DNA of 64,000 nucleotides. It comes from Fibrobacter sp. UBA4297 (lineage in GTDB: Bacteria; Fibrobacterota; Fibrobacteria; Fibrobacterales; Fibrobacteraceae). The stretch is from the NCBI RefSeq assembly GCF_002394865.1, contig NZ_DGUZ01000007.1, positions 27,586-91,585 of the forward strand, read 5' to 3'. The first letter of the stretch is position 1. Each line of letters begins with the position of its first letter. A program made the position numbers and the translations under genes. Positions 1 to 13,500 of the stretch are shown here, piece by piece. The notes beneath the pieces are model-generated. The model did not search any database and was not told the origin of the DNA. It was given only the letters and a program-made list of their open reading frames with translations.

Positions 1-2
1 AC

Positions 3-56
3 GAAACCAAGTACGGAAAAATCGAAATCGGTATCCCTGAAGTCAATAAGGGTTAA
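3..56 (+). CDS. 3' end of an upstream gene (partial)
   Basis: An open frame enters from the left edge and reads 17 codons, ending with GIPEVNKG before a TAA at 54-56. Too little is visible to name the product. It is called because the frame is open to the window edge and a possible hairpin (63-70 with 103-110) follows directly. Confidence 0.4.
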   Translation, partial: ETKYGKIEIGIPEVNKG

Positions 57-102
57 TTCTTACACCTCAAACGGGTTCTGTGGCCTATGGTCTTAGGACC
101 TC

Positions 103-132
103 TTGAGGTGGTTAATAATAAATTTCTAATAT
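103..132 (+). promoter_or_regulatory. Possible promoter of the first FISUMP lipoprotein
   Basis: TTGAGG (103-108) and TAATAT (127-132) are separated by 18 nt and lie about 70 nt before the start codon at 203. The -35 box sits inside the right arm of an inverted repeat (CACCTCAA at 63-70, TTGAGGTG at 103-110). That repeat could be the terminator of the upstream gene or an operator. Confidence 0.35.
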
Positions 133-202
133 TTATTGGGTATATGGAAGAGGTCTGCGGCATGTGCTTGTTTTGCGCTTGCTGCTGAAAAAGGAGTACA
201 GA

Positions 203-1426
203 ATGAGAAAATTTGGAATGAATAGCGTCATTGCGAGCATTGCGAAGCAATCTCTGCTAGCTCTTTTCTTGTCCATAGCCCTTATCGCTTGTGGCGGCGA
301 CAGCGGTACGTCACCCAATAGCGAAGAAAAAGATTCTTCCAGCAGCGTTCAAAAGGATGAATCTTCTTCCTCGGTCAAGAAGCAGTCTTCATCAAGTGTG
401 ACGAAGACATCTTCTTCCTCTTCAGTCATTCCCGCTTCAAGCGCGAATCGCCCTTCAAGTAGCAGTAAAAAAGGCGATGCCGGAACGGAGTCCGGCATGA
501 CAAGTAGCAGTTCCTCGAAGGTTTCCTCTTCGTCATCGGCGAAGGCTACTTCTTCCTCATCTTCTGTCAAGACTGTTTCTTCTTCTTCCGTTGCTCTGAG
601 CAGTAGCAGTAAGCAATCCTCTTCTAGCAAAAAAGTTGAGTCTAGTTCTAGCCAAAAGATTGTCTCGTCATCTTCTGTCGCTCCTGCATCGAGTTCAAGT
701 AAAAAAGAGTCTAGCAGTAGCGAGTATGTTCCGTTTGATCATTCGCATGCACTTGCTGCGGATTGGCGTATTGGTGAAAATCGTTATAAGACTTTTGTTG
801 ATCCTCGTAATGGACGTAGCTATTATTATATCACAATTACTGGCAGAGATACCAATCTTACAACATCAACGATAACCGTAATGGCAGAAAATTTAAATAT
901 TGGTAAGATGGTTCTTGGTGAAAACGAGCAGAATGACGATTCTGAAATAGAACGCTACTGCTATAATAACGATACTACAAAATGTGATGAATTTGGCGGA
1001 CTTTACCAGTGGGCGGAGATGATGCAACTGCCGAGCCGCTGTAATACCGAAAGTTGTGCTGATTTAATTCAGAAAAATCACCAAGGAATATGCCCTGAAG
1101 GTTGGCGCTTGTTTACGTATAATGATTATAGAATCGTAAGGTTTTCTGAAGGTAATGAAGAACATGGTGTTGCAGGACTGCGTTCTGGATACCGCTTTAA
1201 CGGCTACAATACTACAGGTTTCTCCCTTGTTGGTGCGGGGTATAGGTCTGAAGAAAAAAAATTTGAAAATTTGAATGAATATGCATTTTGGTTTTTCCCG
1301 ACAGAGAAGGCTAGCGAAAAAGCGTATGTGGGGCTTATTTCGATTACCAACGATGATGGTATTTCTGAGAGTGATTGGAGTATAAAACAAGAAGGACTCT
1401 CTGTCCGCTGCGTAAAGCTCGAATAG
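203..1426 (+). CDS. FISUMP-domain lipoprotein with poly-Ser linker (copy 1)
   Basis: 407-residue predicted lipoprotein. The ATG at 203 is chosen because AAGGAG (191-196) precedes it and it gives a normal signal peptide ending in a lipobox (IALIAC, Cys near residue 30); an upstream in-frame start at 164 has neither. Residues about 35-175 are a serine-rich linker made of SSSS runs. The C-terminal 230 residues carry the FISUMP pattern: AENLN, a CYNND pair, GGLYQWAEMMQ, HQGICPEGWRLF, a GF-LVGAGYR stretch and a terminal SVRCVK. This family is abundant in Fibrobacter and is thought to be surface exposed; its biochemical role is not established. A close paralogue lies at 42136-43248. The signal peptide and linker contain captured dispersed repeats (227-254 and 425-453). 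Confidence 0.85.
   Translation: MRKFGMNSVIASIAKQSLLALFLSIALIACGGDSGTSPNSEEKDSSSSVQKDESSSSVKKQSSSSVTKTSSSSSVIPASSANRPSSSSKKGDAGTESGMTSSSSSKVSSSSSAKATSSSSSVKTVSSSSVALSSSSKQSSSSKKVESSSSQKIVSSSSVAPASSSSKKESSSSEYVPFDHSHALAADWRIGENRYKTFVDPRNGRSYYYITITGRDTNLTTSTITVMAENLNIGKMVLGENEQNDDSEIERYCYNNDTTKCDEFGGLYQWAEMMQLPSRCNTESCADLIQKNHQGICPEGWRLFTYNDYRIVRFSEGNEEHGVAGLRSGYRFNGYNTTGFSLVGAGYRSEEKKFENLNEYAFWFFPTEKASEKAYVGLISITNDDGISESDWSIKQEGLSVRCVKLE
227..254. repeat. Dispersed repeat inside a signal-peptide coding region
   Basis: GTCATTGCGAGCATTGCGAA continued by GCAATCTC resembles the GTCATTGCGAGC...GAAGCAATCTC class of dispersed intergenic repeats seen in many bacterial genomes. Here it is translated in frame as part of the hydrophobic leader (SVIASIAKQSL). 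Confidence 0.5.
425..453. repeat. Dispersed palindromic repeat inside the Ser linker (copy 1)
   Basis: A GTCATTCCCGC...GCGCGAATC element is translated as VIPASSANRPSS. The equivalent place in the paralogue (42427-42455) holds a better-preserved palindrome, CCCGC-CTCTA-GCGGG, suggesting an element inserted in an ancestral linker and then diverged. Confidence 0.5.
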
Positions 1427-1444
1427 TTTTCCTTATAAAATATT

Positions 1445-1465
1445 AAGGCGGATTACATCCGCCTT
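1445..1465 (+). terminator. Hairpin after FISUMP lipoprotein copy 1
   Basis: AAGGCGGA, a 5-nt loop, then TCCGCCTT: a perfect 8-bp stem 19 nt after the stop codon. The T-run is weak. The same hairpin and its neighbours follow the paralogue at 43266, so it moved or was converted together with the gene. Confidence 0.6.
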
Positions 1466-1474
1466 CCTTGCGTT

Positions 1475-1495
1475 ATTCCGACATGGTGTCGGAAT
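1475..1495 (+). terminator. Second hairpin after FISUMP copy 1
   Basis: ATTCCGACA-TGG-TGTCGGAAT, a perfect 9-bp stem with a 3-nt loop, followed by TTCCTT. Tandem with the hairpin at 1445. It stands between the lipoprotein and the giant-gene operon, for which I see no convincing separate promoter. Confidence 0.5.
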
Positions 1496-1536
1496 TTCCT
1501 TACCAAAAGTTTAATTAAAAATCGGCGTACGTTGGT

Positions 1537-4500
1537 ATGCCAAAGGCAATCCTTATGTCCAAAATGAACAACAACTCCCGTAAAAACGTCAAAAACTCTA
1601 AAAATGTCTCTAGAAAGGCGGTTCGTTCGAGAAAAAGTTCAAAAAAGAACTTTAAGATCGAAACTCTTGAACCGCGCTTGATGATGGATGCGTCTGCGGG
1701 GTTTGATGTCGATAAAATTGAGGAATACGCAAGTCAGTTTGAATCGATTGCGTCTACTGTAGCAGACAACGTTTATACGACTGTCGGTTCTGTTGCCGAA
1801 TTTGATGTGTCCAATTTGGGAGTCTTGGATAACATAGAATCTCCTATTGCTTTATTTAGTGAATCTGGAGATTTGTTTAAGACTACTATTGCTAACAAGG
1901 TTGCTGATGTTCTTAAGGGCGCTATTCAAAATGCATCCGGTGCCTCTGAAAACATATCGTTGTCTGAATTTGTATCAACTTATGTTGACTGTTTTCTAAA
2001 TGATCCAGCAAATGGTTCGTATGAAGGTATTTCCTTTGGTGTTGATGGCGATAAGCTTGTTATTACTCTTGATTTGTCCAATGAAAAGACTGTAAATAAT
2101 ATGGGCTTCGACTTGAAATCTTTGGGCGAAATCAAGATTGAAGGTCAGCCAACGCTTACATCATCTGCTGAAATAAAAGTAACAATTGATTTGAATAAAA
2201 ATGAAAATGAGTATTATCTTGATGATGATACAGATTTTTCTGTTGAAACACCGGTAATTGCAAAACTTGAAGCCACTATTCAGAATCTCGGCCTTAAGGC
2301 TAAGTATATGGATCTTACTCTAGTGGAACAGAATTTGCAAGATGAAACTTCTCCTGATTTAAAATTGTCGTATAATGATTCGGAGCCTACAAAAATTGAC
2401 TTGGAGTTTCTGTTTGAAGATTCAAAAGGTTTACCATTTGTTGTTGCTGAAGGCGAATTCCTGAAGCTATCAACTGTAAATAATGAGTTTAATGCTAAAA
2501 TCCCTGAATTTAAGATAAAAGATCAATTTTTGATGAAAAATGTTCTTAGGGGGCTTGCCGCTGCGAACCTTCCTATTTTTGAAAGTTTGAAAATTCCTGT
2601 TGGTTCTGGCGAATATACTGTTCCTAAAATTGCATCTGAAATGGATGTACTTTGGAAATATATCCCTGGGGCGATTTTAAGCAATATTGAAGAATCTAAG
2701 TTGAATTTGTCTGATTTCAAAAATTTGATTAATTCTGCTATAGCTAAAGAATATACAGGGCTGGCCAAAATTTTTGAGAGCGTTGGTGTTGATGGCAATG
2801 CCTCGGAATTGAATCTTGTTGAGGGTGAAAATAATCTTGCTTTGAAGATTAATCTCAAGTCGGGAACTCTGGATACAATTGACTTGGATCTTTTTGATTT
2901 AAACGATGTCGAGATGAAAACATCCTTTGTTATCGATGTCGTTTTAAATGTGACGAATGGAAAAGTTTCTTTTGAAAAAGCTTCTTTGAAAAAATTTGAT
3001 GTAGATGTTCCGTCTAAGAGTGTAGATGCTGTTCAGATTGGTGGTCTTAGCGCAGCTTTGCAAGGCGGAAATTTTAGTTTAAATGCTTCTGTTGAAAATG
3101 TCAATAATCAGCTGAAAATAAAAAATTGTGCAGCTGTACTTGGGTATTCTAAAATTGAATTGAAGTCAGGCGCATCTGTTGTTTTGCAAGAAAATAGTGG
3201 AAAATTTGAATATTCCTATAGCAATAACAAGTGGCTCCTTTCTGAAAAGGTTGAACAGGTGTTGTCTCTTTCTGGTGATAACACTGCCTCTGTAAGCGCT
3301 ATGGTTCGTAAAGCAGGCAAGGTGCCTTACATTGCCGATAAAAAGATAGATTTTGGAAAAGAATCTTTGTCTGTTTCTGAAATTGCGTCTAAGGTTGAAT
3401 CCTTAAGAAAGAATTTGTCTCTTGCCATTAATGATAATATTCCGGTTGTTGCTGGCGATGCCTATGATGTAAAAATCAATGATTTGAAGAGTTCATTTAT
3501 TGCGTATGCAGGGGAATCTGTAAAAGAATTGTTTAGCAGTGTTGAAATTGGATTGGTGGCGGAAACAGACTCTGCATTTAATGCGCTTGATGATGATTCT
3601 GGTAAAGATAAAGTCATTAATATAAATAAAGGAAGAAATAATTTCTCTGTGACTTTTAAAACGAAACAGGGAATTTTGAATGGTATTGATGTTTATGGCT
3701 ATACACTGCCCACGGTGACTGTTGATTCCGAAATTAGCATCGGCTTTTACGTTGATGTAGATGATTTGGGTAAAGCGAGTGTTGGTGGATTTTCGTTGAC
3801 TTCTTTTGATAATACGGTTAAACCGAAAAATTCCGTTGAAGGTTTGCCGTTTGAAATTGATGCTTCGGGATTTGTTGTCTCGCTTACATCTGAAGGATGG
3901 CGTGAAGACGGATTTAAATTTAAGACCAAAGCACCTGAGTTTGGTAATGCTGTATCCGCTTTAGCAAATGTTTCCGCTTTAAAAAATAGTGCTTCGAAAC
4001 TTAGTGAAAATATCAAAGACGTTTCAAAAGTTTGGGACGATGTTTATAAATCTTTGACAACTTCGGTTACTGTCGATGGCGTTGGTGATGCCGCTTCTTA
4101 TACGCTTGATACAAGATTATTGAAAAGTACGTTTGAAAATCTTATAGTAGGCAAAAAAGGTGATGTAAATGGGCTGTTCTCGAATGTTAAGGTTGTTCAG
4201 GGGGAAGCGAATCTTGTAAACGGAACGTTTAAAGGTGTAGATGTTTGGGGTGGAGCTTCTTCGAATGTCTATTCTAGAATGACGGGCAATGTATATACCT
4301 TTATATTTACTCATCAAACATCTAAAGTTGATGAATTGCAAATCCATTCTCAGTCAATTAAGAATCTAGATGCGGAGACTTTGATTGCGGTAAAAGTAAC
4401 AATATCGAATGCTGCCGGTGTTGTTGATTATGATGTAGCTTTGGATTCTGTTGCTTTTGACATCGATTTGGATAAGTCTGTTCCACAAGGTTTGCCTTTT

Positions 4501-7500
4501 AGCTTTAGTGAAAAAAATGTAAAAGAAGTTTGGAATGGCTCAGCATGGAATAACAATATCTCGGATATTGAAATCTCGTTGAGTGATTCTGCGTCCATTG
4601 AAAGTGACCTTTCATCATTTAAAAAGGCTAAGGTCTCAGAAATTGGTGAACTGAAACTTAAAATAGGTGGCAACGATTATAGCCTTAATCTTATTGCTGA
4701 TGAAGTCGAAAATTGTTGGAATTGCGTGGTTGAGACTTTGTATAGTGTTGTTGCAAATAATAGTTCTGTATCTAATTTGCAACAACAAGTTGAAGCTGCA
4801 TATAAGAAGGCTTTAAATGAAAATAACATTACCCCAAAGATTTTTGGAGATTCTCTTGCAGTTACTGTGAGTGGTAATGTTTATAGCCTTGCATTGTCTT
4901 TAAAGAGTTGCTCCATTGATAATTTAAAAATTGATGGTGTTGACTTAGGCCAAGTTGATGTAACAACCGGCTCGCTAAAAGTTAGCATTGAAAAAGTAGT
5001 TGAAGATAATATTGTTTATTTAAAGAACGCTAAGTTTGGCGGCCTTGAACTGAATGTTGCAAAAAATTATACTGATGATAAATCTATTAAGGTTGTAGAT
5101 GGCTTATATACTGCCACTCTTAAAAACAGTAAATTGGATATGACTCTTTCTATAACCTCGAATGAGTCTCAGAACATCAAGTGTGATTTGTCTTATGACT
5201 CTTTAGACGTTTTAAATGAAAATAATATAGTCGTTCATTCTCTTGCATCTGGAAAATTTGAGTTAGCCAATGGAAAATGGGTTGAACCAGTAGAATTAAA
5301 AAATGTTGCTTCTTCTGTTGGCCTTGATGCTTTCTCATTGAGTGAAAAACTTCATATCGATGAAAAGTTCGATATCCCTTATGTTGGAAAACTGAAGTTG
5401 GGTTCGACTAGTTATAGTGCTTATGATATTCTCAAAATTGTCGATGAAATAAGAACGAATGTGATGCTCGCCTTGCAAGGTAAGGTGTCTTTGAATGGAA
5501 CTGTTCTTCAGTTAAATATAGAAGAAGTTAATAAAAAACTTGAAACATTGAATTCTAGTCTAAATTCTTTGAAAAAGACTGCTGTTAATAGTTTCCTTTC
5601 TAGTTTGAATATTAAGAATGGACAAAAATCTTATGATTTGATGAAAAAATGGGATGATCTTAAGGCTGATACCAACGATTTGAGTGTGGTTGCTCTTGAT
5701 GGTGATTCGTTTGAAATTGAGTTCTGTCTTAAAAAGGCTACGCAGGATGTAGAGTTTGATTCATTATCTTTTAAAGATACGGCAATCAATACGATAGTAT
5801 CTGTAAATGTGAAAGTTGATAAGAATGGTGATTCCTTTGACACAAGTTTTAAGTCTTTTGTTTTTGAATTGCCTGGAATAACAGCTGCTGCAACGGCTGA
5901 AGATGCAACGGGTGCTGAGGATTTGGCTGTTCGTGTTGCTGAAGATTGCTTGAAAATTTCTATAACAGAAAGTGGAACTGATGTAAATGTAATAACTGAT
6001 GAATTTATTGATGATATTTATTTGCCGATGGGCTTTGATTTGGATTTTTTGGATAATATTGACATTCCGTTCCTTGAAGAGCTTAAATTCTCTTTAAATG
6101 GAGTTGGAAGCATTAATGTAGAAGATATTCTCAATGTTGTTGATGAGTATAGCAAAATTTCTCAAAATTTCTTGGATTGGGCAATTGCTGATGATTTCGA
6201 AGATGGCAAATATGAGGTTGATCTCAATAGTATTCAAAAGGGATTGAAAAATATCTGTAAAAAGATTCCTTTAGGTAAAGTAGGAATGCAAATTGTCAAT
6301 AATGGAGATACTCCCAATGAAGGCAAGTATGATGAAGTTAAATTTGCATCATTATTGGATTCTGACAGCTTTACTCAACAATATTTGGTAAATGGCTTTA
6401 ATCAGGTTGTATTTAAAATTACACCGGGTAATCTACAGTATGATAAGACTATTGATTTAGGTTTATTTAAGTTTGATAAGTTTAAAGTTGACTTTAGCGT
6501 ATATGTATTGTTAGATATTTATGTGACTGACGATGGTTGGATTATTTTTGATGATTGCAATTTTGATAAAATAAAATTGAAATTGTCTGCTGGATTAAAT
6601 GATAAAAATGGAATTAATCTTGGACTTTTCAAGGCTGATTTTAAGAACGGGTCTTTAGACTTTAGTGTAGATATTACTCCGGGTGGCGATAGTTTAATTA
6701 CGTCACCAACGATTAGTTTGTCTTATGATGAATTAAATCTTAAAGCGGGTGGATGTACTATCGTATCTTTAGATGAAGGTTCTTTTAGCTATAATTTCGA
6801 AACTAATGAATGGACGTTACCTGATGAAATACAACGCTTTGCTTCATTCTCTGGAAGTAATTTAATTACTCAAGTACATACGGTACTGGTTACATTCCAG
6901 TCGGCTTTGCGTAATCTTGTTGAAAGCAAGACGAAACTTGATTTCCTTGATGGGTCGATAGAAAAGGTTGTCGATATTGTTGAAAAGGTTGAACAAGTTG
7001 TCTATGGTGATGAATCTGGTGATACAAAATATGGCCTTACTAAATGTGTAGATGGCCAGTATGTACAGAATTTTGATGATGTTGTTGGTTTTGTTGAAAA
7101 ATTTAATGATTCATGGAAACATTTCTTTAATGATGATAATGATTTTATAGACAAGGATACGAATTCTAAAATTGCAATATGTGCTGCAGAATATTTTAAG
7201 GAAGGCTCAGCAGAGGGTCAACTTGAAAAAATTGTTTTTGATGATAATGGCATTTCGACAAATGGAGACGCTAAAATTGCAAAGCTTACATTTAATTTGC
7301 CCTTCAAATTAGAGCATTATTTTGGTCTTAATTTTGCAAAGGCTTTAAGCAATGCTTTAGCTAATGTTGCTACTAATGGAAATATTTTGGTCACGGCTGA
7401 TGCTGAAATATCGTTTGAACTTTTGATTGATTTTAGACCTAAAAAAATTAATAAAGATTCTGAGTTGTCTGAGATTGGTTTGACGACGAAGATGAAAGAC

Positions 7501-10500
7501 GGTCGTGATGAAATAACTGTTAAACAAAATGACTATTATGTAACCTATGAAGTCGGGGCATCTCGTACATTTGATACCGATTTGTATATAAACCTTGTTG
7601 ACCCAAATAAAAATGCTTCTGACGATGATTATAAACTTGGGACGATTATAGTTAATGCTGGGAACGAACTATCTGAAACAACAACTTATAATGTTGTTAA
7701 TGGAAATGGTAAGAAATCTGATTTTGCGTCAGCTTACTACACGTCAGATGGGCAACTTTATATCACTTCAAAAAAAGAGTTTAATATAGAGAAGGGTGTT
7801 GTTTATGATAAATTTAAATTGCATAAGGAAGATGGTTCGTGTGAAAATATTATAACGAAATCATCAGGTGGCGATGCCTTTGCAGAATTGAAACTTACGG
7901 GTTCCAATTTGCAAACTATGTATAAATGCTCAGAAAAAGATGGTAAATGGGAAATTTATTATATTACATCTGATAATTCTAAAGCTTATGAGTCCATTAC
8001 TATAAAGAAAGATGTTCTAAATGAACTTTCCAAAGCTGGATTTATAGTAAGTAATGGCTCGGATTTGAAAAATCAAATTAATGAATATTTATCCCTGCAA
8101 AAAGATACGTATAATAAAAATGATTTATTAAATGATATTGCTGAATTAGGTACAAAACTTGCAAATGGTCGTTCCATTATGAACACCTTTGGTTTGTATG
8201 TTGTTGATGTAAATGGAACTGAGATTGTATTTGGATGTGATCCTAGATTGATTCAGGGCTATTCGGCTGATGAAAAGGGTAAAGTAAAAATTCTACATTA
8301 CCTTTTGTGTGACGATAGTAAGGCATGTACTTATATGCGTATTTCTGGAAATATCACACCATCGATGAATACGGTAGGATTACAAGGCGCTTTTGTCTAC
8401 GAAAAAGGTAAAGATCCTCTGAAGGCAGAATTTGTCAAATTTGATAAAGATGTTTTGTATGAATCAGAGTCTGCTGCAGTGTCTGCAAAAAATAGTTCTT
8501 TATCTGCAATACCTAGTTCTTTGAATGGGAAAGTTACTTACGTAGTCGAAAAAGTTGAGAAAACAGTAATATTAAGTGATGATAAAACTGAAACGAAGAA
8601 ATATTGGATTCTTTCTTTACAGAGTAATGATGATACATATGCTGTAGAAATGAGTGACCGAATTTTGCAAATTGATGTCGGTCGAAATAAAATTTATCTT
8701 AATGTAGAAAAATGTTTGACGGTAGCAAATCTTGCTGATACGATAAAAAATACTTTAGAATGTTATGAGAAAGATACTGGTTATGATGATTTGAAAAATA
8801 TCAGTTCCGTATCTGTTGTTGATGGATGTATTGTTTTTACCGCAACTGATAGTGTTGAAATAAAAATTTATAATAATGAAAGTAGTGTTATTTCTTTAGA
8901 TAAAAAACGAAGTGATTTCACTATTGGCGATGTAGAAATTGATTTCCAAGAGTGCGTGAAAACTTTGAATTTAGATGACGGTACATCCTCAAATCAACAA
9001 GAATCAACTATTGCCAATCTCTTGAAAGCCATAAATGAGAGTAAAGATCCTAAAGATAATAAAGAAGTTAAAGAAAAGTTTGAAATAGAACTTGTTGGTG
9101 ACCATTTTGAGATTTATAGAAAAGACGGAAAAAATGAAGCATTTACGATTAAAGCTGTTGGAACGAGTAAGGCTCTTGAATGGCTTGGTTTTACTTCTGG
9201 TCAATGTGCTAAGGATGTAAATGGTACTTATAAACTTGTTGGAAACTCCTTGGTGGGCATTGATTGGACGAATGCGATTAAATTAGAAGAAATAAAGTTG
9301 CAAGCAAAATTGTCTTTTGCAATGGAAACACCAATCAATGTTGATAGAGTGAAAAATGGAAATGGTTGTGTAACATTATACATAAATGAAAATGATAAGA
9401 ATGCTTACAATGCCGATGGCTTCTTGAGAATTGGTGAAAATCCAGGTGCTAAATATTACAGAATCATTAAAGTAAATGTTGATTCGAAAACGAATAAAGT
9501 GACGTCTATTCAGGTTACTACAACTCCGTTGGGATCAAATAATTCGCAGAATATTAAAGACAGTGATTGGAAATCTGCAAAATATGTGGCAAATGCTTCT
9601 GCAACACTTGGATTCCTTGGCGTAGATGTGATTGCTGATGGTAATGCTGCAATAGATGCTTCATTTACATTGACGAAAAAAGATGAAAGTCAGACGAATT
9701 CTGATAAACCTGAAGTTTTTGGATATGAAGTGGGTGCTACACTTGAGGGGAGTGGTAGCTTTGCTATGAATGCTTATGCAGATGTGTTTGGTGAGGGGCT
9801 AAAGCTCTTTAATGCATCTGTAGAACTTGTTAAACCGCAAGATTTGTCATCTCGAGAAAAAGCTGATAATGGAAAATTACCGGTAGATCAGCAAGAATCG
9901 GATAAGAATAATAAAATAAGAGATTATTATCGACTTGATGCCGATTTTAAATTTGAAGCTGATTTTAATGATATTCTAAATAGCTTTAAAGAATTTTCAA
10001 TTGAAAAACTTTTTGTAATTCTTGAAAATGTTATCAAGCGTATTGAGAGCATTACCGACAATACAAATGTCAAAATTCCTGTTATCAACAAATCTGTAAA
10101 GGATTTGGTCAGCGTAGCAAGTGATTTACGTGAAGTGATTGCTAAGCTGCGTGCTGAAAAGATTACATCGATTCAAAAGTTTGGTGACTTGTTAAATACG
10201 TATCTTGCTGATGATAAATTTGGTCTTGCTCCACATAACACAAATAGTAAACTATTTGAATTGGTTCCTGTGTATGAGTCAAATAAGTTTAAGGAATTAG
10301 AATTCCGCTTTGATATTCAGAAAGCATTTAAAGTGCGCCATCGATTTGATTTTGGAGGTTCGACTAGTGGAATTAGTGGTAATGCTGATTTAGATGTTTC
10401 TGGTGATTTCTGGTTTAACCTTTCTGCAACGCTTGATTTTTCGAAGGGCTTTGACCTGTCTTTAAAGGATGGTATTGCATTTGGCGCCAATGTTGCTATT

Positions 10501-13500
10501 TCGGGTGATAAACTCAGGTTTGATTTGGGAATCAATGCTGGGGATCAAAGCTTATTGAGTAACTTGATTTCTGTGGGATCAAAGGATAATGCGGCGTTTA
10601 TCTATGCTCAGGTTGGTTTGTTGGGAACAGTAAAGCCCAATGGTAGTGATGTTAAAATTTCTAGTGGTGATGATGGTTTCAAGATTGATTATACACTTCC
10701 TGTAGCCATTTTTGGTAAACTTCCTGTTTATGCATGTAACATGTCGCTTGGTGATGTGTTTATAGGCAAGTATTTAGAAAATGGTAAAAAAGTTGTATTT
10801 AATGAATATAATGATTTCATAACTGCAAGAGATAATGTTAAGGATACTATTGAAGCTTATTTAACATCCTATTTAGCAGATCCTCAAAATACCAAAATTG
10901 GTGATTCTTTGTATGATTTGAAACCGTCGAGTGAAGATGCTTTTGGCGTTGGAATAAGGACTGGTCGGGAAACCGATGACGCTCGTAAAGATTTAGATAA
11001 AAAACTTATAGTTGATTTTTCTAAAGCATATGAAGAAATAAGTAAGCTTGCAAACTTTGCAAACTTGGATTGGTTTAGTAAAATTAAGCTTGCTGTTGCT
11101 GGGTTGAACAACCTGTTCGAAATGCTCGAAAGTGGCATGAATAGCAATATGGGTAGCAAACTTAAGTCTGTTCCTGTGTTGGGTTCTGCGCTGAGTTCTG
11201 GTGTAGACTTCTTAAGCGTGTTGAGAGATAAGGTTTTGGATCCATTCTCGAAGTTTGTCTATGAATCGACTGGGCTTACTGCAGAAATGGTTGCCAAGAA
11301 GATGAACTTGTTGTTGAATGATTATCTGCTTAATGTCAATATTGATGATAAAGATGACTATTACTTTAATTGGAATAATCAGAACGATAATAAATGGATT
11401 CAGTCAGGAAATGGTGGTAAGGGTACATGGTACCGTAGTGATGATGAATCTGCAGAATGGTTCTTCAATTTGGGCGGTAAGTACAATTATGGTAAATCGA
11501 TTGATTTTGATTTAGGCTTGCCTGGACTTGGACTTTCTTCTAATGCAGGCTTGGATCTTTCTCTTTCGTGGGCGCTTGAATTTGGTTTTGGCATTTCTAG
11601 AGAAAAAGGCTTCTATTTTATCTTTGGCGATGGTGATGAACTTACTGTTAAAGCCTACGCCTCTTTGAATGGCGAAATTGAAGGCTCTTTGGCTGGGCTT
11701 GGACTTAAGTTAGTTACCACCGGGGAGGATAATCGTCAAGCCGCAATCGAACTTGATTTTGGTGTCGATTTAAATAAAAATCTAAGTGGATTTAAGACGG
11801 TATATAATGCAGATTCTGGTTCGGGGCCTAAATTGAAGGCTGAAGATGGAAAATTGCCAACAAAGTTAACTGATACGCAAATTCAAGAATTAAATAGTTC
11901 TGTTGGAAATGAAGGCTCTGTTTCTAAAAAAATAGTTTCTAGCAGAGGATATGGCTCTGTTTCTGTTTCTAACGCGTTTACAAAAATTGATTTTGATTAT
12001 AGCGCTAGTGTAAACATTGTTGCAGGTATTACAGTTGGCATTACCAAGGATTTGGATCGCGATACTCCGAAATTCCCGAATATTTGCGGCCGATTTGAAT
12101 TTGAATGGAGTTTGGATTCATCTAATGATGATGATTCTGCTATAAAAAAACTCGGATTTTATGGTCTTTCCCTTGATATGGGCTCCTTTATTGGTGGTGT
12201 ACTTGGGCCAATCATCTCCAAGATTCAAAAGGTGATTGAACCGCTTGAACCGCTCATTGATTTCTTGACTACTCCGTTCCCGGTGCTTAAGGATTTGGGA
12301 ATCAAGATGACTCCGCTTGACCTTGCTAAGAAATACAGTAAGGGCAAGTTTGATGATAGGATGATTTACGCCATTAAGGATTTGATTGCTGTTTCTAAGA
12401 CAATTTCAGCAATTAACGGTAAGGGCTTGTCTATTAATTTGGGGGATTTTGCGCTTGTTGATAATGATTTATTGAAAAAGGAAGATCGTGAATTTGCGAA
12501 GGGATTTTTAGATGGACAAACATCGAATTCTGCATTCGATGAAAATAAAATGAAGACGTATGCAGGGTCTCTTAAGGGGGGGGATATTGAAGAAAAAGCC
12601 AATAAGGAGCTAAAAAAACAGGGCCTAAATATGGAGGGCTCTGGTTCATGGACGTTTATTTGGAATAAACCATCTGACATCTTTAAGCTTTTGTTGGGTG
12701 AAGACATTGATCTTGTTACATACAGAATGCCTGAACTCTGTTTTAACTTTGACTGGAGTACGTTTGTACGTATTTGGGGCCCGCTGGGTGCTCGTATAGG
12801 GGTTAATTTCAGTGCATCTATTCAGCTTGGCTTTGGGTATGATACGCTTGGAATTCGCCAGTGGGTCAAGAGTGATTACAAGGATTATGGTAGATTGCTC
12901 AATGGCTTCTATGTGGCTGATAAGGACGAGAAGGGTGTTGATATCAATGAACTTTCGTTCTACGGCGGTCTTACGGCGTCTGCTGAATTAAATGCTGGTA
13001 TTTCTGCCGGTGTTGGCGGCGGTGTTGGTATTAATGTGGGCTTTAACCTTTATGACCCGAATCAGGATGGAAAGGTTCGCCTTAGCGAAATGGGCCAAAT
13101 TATCAAGGAAGATGGCTTGTTTGGCTTGTTCGATGTTAACGGAAAGATTACTGCAAAGCTGTATGCATACGTTGATTTGCTCTTCTATACCAAGAAGTGG
13201 AATATTACGGGTGACATAACGCTCTTCAAGTTCGACTATAAGCATTCTACAGTCCCTGTGATGGCATCGAGAACAGAAAAGGGCGATGTTGTTGCTCACG
13301 TTGGCCCGAATGCAAGTGATAGAATCTCGACTAATGATTTGAATCCGACGCTTACAGATGGCGATGAAAAACTTGAACTTACTTTGGACGGCAAAAAAGT
13401 AAAGTGGACTGATAGTAAGTACGAGACTGTTGAAGGTGATGGTAAACTGATTATTGATGCCGGTGCTGGTAACGATAAGATCAAGCTCACTGGAAATGCT

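Noticed and set aside
349..630. Acidic minus-strand frame opposite the Ser linker
   Set aside because: Poly-Ser codons read backwards give Glu/Leu-rich frames; no start signal.
7400..9300. Flagellin-hook-like (FliD/IN motif) segments in the giant protein
   Set aside because: Stretches such as VANLADTIKNTL and IANLLKAIN are suggestive, but the match is too short and degenerate to call by eye.
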